Translations under genes and position numbers: made by a program
Notes under the pieces: generated by a model
Database searches by the model: none
What the model saw: only the letters and a program-made list of their open reading frames with translations
What the model was told of the DNA's origin: nothing
Shown: one piece after another, positions 59,059 to 64,000 of the stretch
Layout of the letters: each line of letters starts with the position of its first letter
How positions within the stretch are numbered: the first letter of the stretch is position 1
NCBI RefSeq assembly: GCF_001279775.1
Contig: NZ_LGDG01000178.1
Location: forward strand, 40,609-104,608
Source of the DNA: Streptomyces sp. MMG1533
GTDB lineage: Bacteria; Actinomycetota; Actinomycetes; Streptomycetales; Streptomycetaceae
Direction of reading: 5' to 3'
Length of the DNA: 64,000 nt

Positions 59059-60464
59059 GATGGGCACTGGTCAAGGTCTCGCTGGCGGTCACCACCATGG
59101 TCGTGGTCGCCTTCGCGATCCCGCTCGGACTGGTCATCAAGGAGATGGCCCGCGACCGGGCCTTCTCCAACGCCGAACGACAGGCCGCGGCCGTCGCCCC
59201 CGCCCTGTCCATCACCACCGACCGCGACCAGTTGGAACGGGTCGTCGCCTCGGCCGGGTCGGACGCGGGCCTGGCCGTGCACATACCGGCGTCCGAAGGC
59301 GCCTCGGCCGTCGACCTCGGGCGCCGGCGCGCCGCCGACGGGGACATCGCGACCGTGCGGAAGCTGGGCCGGGCCTCCACCAGCGAGGTGCGCGGCGGCT
59401 CCACGCTGCTCCAGCCGGTCGCGCTGAGCTCCGGCAAGATCGCGGTCGTCGAGGTGTACGTCCCGGAGTCCGAGGTCAGCAACGGCGTCGCCACCGCCTG
59501 GGCGGTCCTCGCCGGGGTCGGTGTCGCGCTCGTCGTCGGCTCGGTCGCGGTCGCCGACCGGCTGGGCGTGCGGATGGTGCGGCCCGCCCGGCGCCTGGTC
59601 GAGGGCGCGCACGAACTGGGGGAGGGGAAGCTGGGCGCGAGGGTGCCGGAGGAGGGGCCGACCGAACTGCGGCTGGCGGCGGTCGCGTTCAACTCCATGG
59701 CCGACCAGGTCGTACAACTGCTCGCCAATGAGCGGGAGTTGGCTGCCGACCTCTCTCACCGGCTGCGGACACCGCTGACCGTGCTGCGGCTGAACGCGGC
59801 CTCGCTGGGGGACGGGCCGGCCGCCGAGCAGACGCGGCACGCGGTGGCCCAACTGGAGCGCGAGGTCGACACGATCATCCGGACCGCCCGGGACGCCAAG
59901 CCGCAGACCGCGGCGGCCGGACCCGGCGCCGGGTGCGACGCGGCCGAGGTCGTGCGGGAGCGCATGGCGTTCTGGTCGGCGCTCGCGGAGGACGAGGGCC
60001 GCAAGTGGCGGGTGGCCGGGGCCGACCGGCCGGTGCGGATACCCGTGGGCCGCCCGGACCTGGCCGCCGCCCTGGACGCCCTGCTCGGCAACGTCTTCCG
60101 GCACACCCCGGAGGGCACCGCCTTCGCGGTCGACCTGCACAACGGCGAGGACGCGGTGATCGTGCTGGTGTCCGACGCGGGGCCGGGCATACCCGACCCC
60201 GAGGCGGCGATGGCGCGCGGCCGGGGTTCGGGGAGCGCCGGGTCGACCGGGCTCGGCCTCGACATCGTGCGGCGGCTCGCGGAGGAGACGGGCGGGGACG
60301 TGCGGATCGGGTCGTCGGTGCTCGGCGGGACCGAGGTGCGGATCTGGATCCAGCTGGACGGGCGTGAGCGTGCGCCTCTCCGACGGGGGCACCGAGGCTC
60401 CGTACGACGCCGTCGCAGAGGCCGACTGGTCTCTACCTTTAACCGGTCCCGATCCCTTCCTTAA
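59055..60464 (+). CDS. sensor histidine kinase
   Basis: 469 residues. Two membrane segments (about 7-27 and 140-165) enclose an extracellular sensor region of about 110 residues; HAMP-type MVRPARRLVEGAHELGEGKL, H-box ELAADLSHRLRTPLTVLRL, N-box ALDALLGNVFRHTPEGTAF and G-boxes DAGPGIPD and GSTGLGLDIVRRLAEE follow. The last about 35 residues (RRGHRGSVRRRRRGRLVSTF) are very basic and read into the chitinase promoter region, so they may be a recent extension. It should phosphorylate the overlapping response regulator. Signal unknown. Confidence 0.92.
   Translation: MRWALVKVSLAVTTMVVVAFAIPLGLVIKEMARDRAFSNAERQAAAVAPALSITTDRDQLERVVASAGSDAGLAVHIPASEGASAVDLGRRRAADGDIATVRKLGRASTSEVRGGSTLLQPVALSSGKIAVVEVYVPESEVSNGVATAWAVLAGVGVALVVGSVAVADRLGVRMVRPARRLVEGAHELGEGKLGARVPEEGPTELRLAAVAFNSMADQVVQLLANERELAADLSHRLRTPLTVLRLNAASLGDGPAAEQTRHAVAQLEREVDTIIRTARDAKPQTAAAGPGAGCDAAEVVRERMAFWSALAEDEGRKWRVAGADRPVRIPVGRPDLAAALDALLGNVFRHTPEGTAFAVDLHNGEDAVIVLVSDAGPGIPDPEAAMARGRGSGSAGSTGLGLDIVRRLAEETGGDVRIGSSVLGGTEVRIWIQLDGRERAPLRRGHRGSVRRRRRGRLVSTFNRSRSLP
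60425..60440. promoter_or_regulatory. degenerate DasR-type box before the chitinase gene
   Basis: ACTGGTCTCTACCTTT matches 12 of 16 positions of the remembered dre consensus, with the left half intact. It lies 132 bases before the chitinase ATG, inside the end of the kinase frame. Confidence 0.5.
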
Positions 60465-60571
60465 GCGCGCCCTAAGACCGCCAACCTCCGTCCTGATCAG
60501 GCCGTTTGTCCGATTCCGGATCGCTAGCGTGCTGCCGCACCCCACCCTCGAAGAGCGAAGGCAGACACGTG

Positions 60572-62008
60572 ATGAGCACGCATCGGCGCAAGGTGAGCGG
60601 GAGAAGCAAGACGATCGGCGGGGCTGTCGCCGCTGCGGCGGTCGGCGGCGGCGCCATCCTGTTCAGCGGAACCGCCCAGGCGGCCGGAATCGGTGCCGCG
60701 TACACGAAGACCAGTGACTGGTCGACGGGTTACACCGCGCAGTACGTCGTCACGAACAACAGCGGCGCGGCGGAGAAGGACTGGACGCTGGAGTTCGACC
60801 TGCCGTCGGGGTCCACGCTCGGCTCCCTCTGGAACGGCGAGTCCCGTGTGACCGGGCAGCACGTCACCGTGACGCCGCCGAAGTGGGACACGGACGGGCT
60901 GGCCGCCGGCGAGGCGGTGACAGTCGGCTTCGTCGTGACCGGCACCGGGGCCCCGACCGGCTGCCTCATAGACGATGCCAAGTGCTCCGCGGACGACGGC
61001 GCGACCCCCGAGCCCAGCGGCCGCCCGACTCAAACCGCGACGCCGACGGCGACTCCCACGCAGAGCGCCACCACCACCGCCACCCCCTCCCAGAGCTCCG
61101 GCACCGGCACCGGCACCGACGCCGGCTTCGCCCCCTACGTCGACACCTCCCTCTACCCCGCCTTCGACCTGGTCGCGAGCGCCGGGGCGACCGGCGTGAA
61201 GCACTACAACCTCGCCTTCGTCACCGACGGCGGCGGCTGCACGCCGAAGTGGGGCGGGGTGACGGACCTGGCGAGTGACGCCGTGGCGGCCCAGATCGGC
61301 GCACTGCGGGCCGAGGGCGGTGACGTGCGGGTCTCCTTCGGCGGTGCCGCCGGGTCCGAGCTGGCCACGGCGTGCTCCTCGGCGGACGCCCTGGCGACGG
61401 CGTACGGGAAGGTCGTGGACGCGTACGGCCTCACCAAGGTCGACTTCGACGTCGAGGGCGGCGCGCTGCCGAACACGGCCGCGAACACGCGTCGGGCGCA
61501 GGCCGTCGCGAAGCTCCAGGAGCAGCACCCCGGCCTGGACGTCTCCTTCACCCTCCCGGTCATGCCCGAGGGCCTGACCCAGGACGGCGTGAACCTGCTC
61601 GCCGACGCGAAGGAGAACGGCGTCGCGGTCACCACCGTCAACATCATGGCGATGGACTACGGACCGGCGTACAGCGGCGACATGGGCACCTACGCCGAGC
61701 AGGCCGCGACCGCCACGCAGGCACAGATCAAGGGCGTGCTCGGACTGAGCGAAGGCGCTGCCTGGAAGGCCGTGGCCGTCACCCCGATGATCGGCGTGAA
61801 CGACGTGACTTCGGAGATCTTCAAGGTCGACGACGCGACCCAGCTGGTGGCCTTCGCGAAGGCCAAGGGACTCGGCGGGCTGTCGATGTGGTCGGGGACC
61901 CGCGACAAGCAGTGCGCAGGCGGGGCCAAGGGCTACGCGGACGCCACGTGCAGCTCGATCATCCAGGACGAGTTCGCGTTCTCGAAGGCGTTCGCCGTCT
62001 ACGAGTGA
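60572..62008 (+). CDS. secreted chitinase: CBM2-type module plus GH18 catalytic domain
   Basis: 478 residues. Signal peptide ending GTAQAAG (about residue 37). A carbohydrate-binding module, CBM2-like, spans about 38-130 (SDWSTGYTAQYVVTNNSG, WTLEFDLPSGSTLGSLWN). A Thr/Pro/Ser linker (TPTATPTQSATTTATPSQS) joins it to a GH18 domain whose catalytic motif is KVDFDVEGG (DxxDxDxE type, acid Glu), with MAMDYGPAYSG and GLSMWSGTRD downstream. It belongs to the ChiC/ChiD-like branch of short GH18 enzymes. ATG at 60572. A DasR-type box upstream suits N-acetylglucosamine control. Confidence 0.9.
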   Translation: MSTHRRKVSGRSKTIGGAVAAAAVGGGAILFSGTAQAAGIGAAYTKTSDWSTGYTAQYVVTNNSGAAEKDWTLEFDLPSGSTLGSLWNGESRVTGQHVTVTPPKWDTDGLAAGEAVTVGFVVTGTGAPTGCLIDDAKCSADDGATPEPSGRPTQTATPTATPTQSATTTATPSQSSGTGTGTDAGFAPYVDTSLYPAFDLVASAGATGVKHYNLAFVTDGGGCTPKWGGVTDLASDAVAAQIGALRAEGGDVRVSFGGAAGSELATACSSADALATAYGKVVDAYGLTKVDFDVEGGALPNTAANTRRAQAVAKLQEQHPGLDVSFTLPVMPEGLTQDGVNLLADAKENGVAVTTVNIMAMDYGPAYSGDMGTYAEQAATATQAQIKGVLGLSEGAAWKAVAVTPMIGVNDVTSEIFKVDDATQLVAFAKAKGLGGLSMWSGTRDKQCAGGAKGYADATCSSIIQDEFAFSKAFAVYE

Positions 62009-62032
62009 TCCACTCCGGGGCGGGAGAGTTCG

Positions 62033-62051
62033 TGTCGATTACGTTTCGACA
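62033..62051. promoter_or_regulatory. inverted repeat upstream of the sugar ABC operon
   Basis: TGTCGA, 7 bases, TCGACA: perfect 6-base arms, about 140 bases before the binding-protein start. A second one, TGACA, 6 bases, TGTCA, lies at 62082-62097. Either may be a regulator site for the sugar transporter; TTGACG at 62069 could be a -35 element. Confidence 0.4.
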
Positions 62052-62189
62052 AATCGAGCCGACAGCTATTGACGTATGACCTGACATGGGGCTGTCATTG
62101 CGCCATCGTGTTCGGTCAAGTTGATTTCTGGTCGGTTTCGGCTGGATCTCATGCCCTCCGAGACCGAACCCTCCCGTCAGGAGCCGTAC

Positions 62190-63503
62190 ATGCGTGACCT
62201 CTCCCCCTCCGGTCTCTCCCTTCCCTCTCCCAGCCGCCGCACCCTGCTGCGCGGTATGGGCGGCGCGGCCCTGCTCGGCGCCGGAATACCCCTGCTGAGC
62301 GCCTGCGGCGGCAGCGGCACGTCCGCCGACCCGAAGACGGTCACACTCGGCTCCAACTCGTCGGACGCGGTGCCGAAGAAGGCGTTCGCGGAGATCTACA
62401 CGGCCTTCACCAAGCAGTCCGGGATCAAGGTCGACGTCAACACCAAGGACCACAACACGTTCCAGGAGCAGATCAACTCGTATCTGCAGGGCACGCCGGA
62501 CGACGTGTTCACCTGGTTCGCCGGCTACCGGATGCAGTTCTTCGCGGCGAAGAAGCTGGCCACCCCGATCGACGACGTGTGGGCGAAGATCGGCGCCAAC
62601 TTCCCCGAGGCGATGCAGAAGCTCAGCAAGGGCGAGGACGGCAAGTACTACTTCGTGCCGCTGTACACGTACCCCTGGGCCCTCTTCTACCGGAAGAGTG
62701 TCTTCCAGCAGCACGGCTACGAGGTTCCGACCACCTGGGACCAGCTGGTCGCCCTGTGCAAGCAGATGAAGAAGGACGGCCTGGTCCCGATCGCCTTCGG
62801 CGACAAGGACGCGTGGCCCGCGATGGGCACCTTCGACCAGATCAACTTCCGCACCAACGGCTACGACTTCCACGTCGACCTGATGGCGGGCAAGGCCTCC
62901 TGGACCGACGCCAAGGTGAAGGCCGTCTTCGACCACTGGTCCGAGATCCTGCCCTACCACCAGGACGGCGCCGTCGGCCGCACCTGGCAGGACGCCGCGC
63001 AGACCCTGGTGTCGAAGAAGGCCGGCATGTATCTGCTGGGCACCTTCGTGGGCCAGCAGTTCACCAACAAGGCCGACCTCGACGACCTCGACTTCTTCGC
63101 CTTCCCGGAGATCGACCCGGCCTACGGTCAGGACACCGTGGAGGCGCCGACCGACGGCTTCATGCTCTCCAAGGCCCCCAAGAACGACTCGGGCGCGGCC
63201 AAGCTGCTGGAGTACCTGGGCACGCCGGAGGCCGAGCAGATCTACCTCAAGGCCGACTCCAGCGTGGTGGCCGCCTCGTCCAAGGCCGACACCTCCTCGT
63301 ACACCGCGCTGCAGAAGAAGGCGTACGAGATGATCTCCGGCGCGAAGAGCCTGACGCAGTTCATGGACCGCGACAGCCGCCCGGACTTCACCTCCACGGT
63401 GATGCAGCCCGCGCTGCAGAACTTCGTCCGCAACCCCAAGAACGTCGACAGCATCTTGTCGTCCATCGAACGCCAGAAGAAGACGATCTTCGCGTCCGCG
63501 TGA
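62190..63503 (+). CDS. sugar ABC transporter substrate-binding lipoprotein
   Basis: 437 residues. Tat-type SRRTLLRGMGGAALLGAG leads to the lipobox LLSAC (about Cys35). The mature protein is a family-1 (MalE-like) binding protein: AEIYTAFTKQSGIKVDVNTKDHNTFQEQINSYLQ, VFTWFAGYRMQFFA, and MYLLGTFVGQQF. It captures an oligosaccharide outside the cell; position next to a chitinase hints at chito-oligosaccharides, but this is inference. ATG at 62190 has AGGAG 6-7 bases upstream. It is followed by permease genes. Confidence 0.9.
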   Translation: MRDLSPSGLSLPSPSRRTLLRGMGGAALLGAGIPLLSACGGSGTSADPKTVTLGSNSSDAVPKKAFAEIYTAFTKQSGIKVDVNTKDHNTFQEQINSYLQGTPDDVFTWFAGYRMQFFAAKKLATPIDDVWAKIGANFPEAMQKLSKGEDGKYYFVPLYTYPWALFYRKSVFQQHGYEVPTTWDQLVALCKQMKKDGLVPIAFGDKDAWPAMGTFDQINFRTNGYDFHVDLMAGKASWTDAKVKAVFDHWSEILPYHQDGAVGRTWQDAAQTLVSKKAGMYLLGTFVGQQFTNKADLDDLDFFAFPEIDPAYGQDTVEAPTDGFMLSKAPKNDSGAAKLLEYLGTPEAEQIYLKADSSVVAASSKADTSSYTALQKKAYEMISGAKSLTQFMDRDSRPDFTSTVMQPALQNFVRNPKNVDSILSSIERQKKTIFASA

Positions 63504-63523
63504 GCGGGGCGAGTGAGAGCGAC

Positions 63524-64000
63524 ATGACGACGACGCCCACCAAGGACCAGGAGGCGGCCGCGCCGCCTCCTGGCCCCGCCTCCGTCAAGAGCCCCAAGAG
63601 GGCACCCGCGGGGCACAACCGCCTGCTCACCCGCCGCGACCGCATCACGCTCGGCCTGATGGCGGGCGTGCCGACGATCCTGCACGTCGCCCTGGTGTGG
63701 GTGACCGCGCTCGCCTCGATCGCGCTCGCCTTCACCACCTGGGACGGCATCGGCTTCGATTCCATCAAGTGGGTCGGGCTGGACAACTTCAAGCAGTTGT
63801 TCACCGACAACCCGCAGTTCTGGCCTGCCCTCCAGCACAACGTCATCTGGTTCGTCGTGCTCATCCTGATCCCGACCCCGCTCGGCCTGTTCCTGGCCGT
63901 ACAGCTGGACAAGAAGATCCGCTTCAGCCGGGTCTACCAGACCGCGTTCTTCCTGCCGGTCGTGATGTCGCTGGCGGTCATCGGCTTCGTCTGGCAGCTG
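63524..64000 (+). CDS. sugar ABC transporter permease, MalF-like, cut by window edge
   Basis: 159 codons are visible with no stop before the window end. An N-terminal cytoplasmic stretch with basic HNRLLTRRDR is followed by membrane segments LGLMAGVPTILHVALVWVTA, VIWFVVLILIPTPLGLFLAV and FFLPVVMSLAVIGFVW. FTTWDGIGFDSIKWVGLDNFKQLF is the typical first periplasmic part of MalF/UgpA permeases. ATG at 63524 is 20 bp after the binding-protein stop, with only a weak GAGAG upstream. It should form the channel with a second permease beyond the window. Confidence 0.9.
   Translation, partial: MTTTPTKDQEAAAPPPGPASVKSPKRAPAGHNRLLTRRDRITLGLMAGVPTILHVALVWVTALASIALAFTTWDGIGFDSIKWVGLDNFKQLFTDNPQFWPALQHNVIWFVVLILIPTPLGLFLAVQLDKKIRFSRVYQTAFFLPVVMSLAVIGFVWQL

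Overview
The window is high-GC DNA (GTG/TTG starts, strongly G/C-biased third positions, overlapping ATGA/GTGA junctions) from an actinomycete, almost certainly a Streptomyces. The gene order from about 22 to 46 kb matches, from memory, the S. coelicolor chromosome around cslA/glxA (SCO2836/SCO2837) down to cdgA (SCO2817), so most of the window is conserved chromosome core. The accessory part is the left edge.

Left edge (1-7.3 kb, minus strand): a tightly packed five-gene operon that looks like an unusual restriction/defence system. It encodes a MORC/MutL-type GHKL ATPase, a Z1-domain superfamily-2-like ATPase, a Vsr-fold endonuclease, a C5-methyltransferase homologue that has lost the catalytic PC motif, and a complete-looking C5-methyltransferase that runs off the window. 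7.5-21.6 kb holds mostly surface and housekeeping genes: a SEC-C protein, a GH30 glycanase, a class E sortase, a YidC insertase with a small membrane protein, an FAH-family hydrolase, an F420-type oxidoreductase, a Gfo/Idh oxidoreductase plus heme-degrading-type protein divergent from a ROK repressor with a clear operator between them, an LARTG-anchored surface protein, a HAD phosphatase, and a secreted protein with a class F sortase.

22-31 kb is the hyphal-tip glycan locus: a GH6 endoglucanase lipoprotein, the copper radical oxidase GlxA, the glycan synthase CslA, an NlpC/P60 hydrolase, an SPFH protein and an AA10 lytic polysaccharide monooxygenase under a DasR-type box. 31-42 kb: an acyl-CoA ligase whose end reads into an antisense tRNA-Lys, an IclR regulator, an EhuABCD-like ABC importer, DUF3830, amidase, 2-hydroxyacid dehydrogenase and two maleate-isomerase/arylmalonate-decarboxylase-like proteins; these look like one catabolic cluster whose substrate is not evident. 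42-48 kb: a luciferase-like oxidoreductase, the PAS-GGDEF-EAL protein CdgA, a secreted M6 protease and a primase-polymerase-like protein.

48-53.7 kb is a second nucleic-acid operon: a Cas4/RecB-like nuclease, an unrecognised 529-residue protein and an SF1 helicase, followed by a decayed duplicate of the helicase tail. 53.7-64 kb: PAP2 phosphatase, histidine phosphatase, NsdA-like regulator, spermidine-synthase-like protein, a two-component system, a CBM2-GH18 chitinase and the start of a sugar ABC importer.

Three identical tRNA-Lys(CUU) genes lie at 27.6, 33.4 and 47.3 kb, two overlapping the ends of neighbouring reading frames. Palindromic Streptomyces repeats occur between genes and, unusually, in frame inside two genes. 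No insertion sequence, integrase, prophage gene or CRISPR array was seen.
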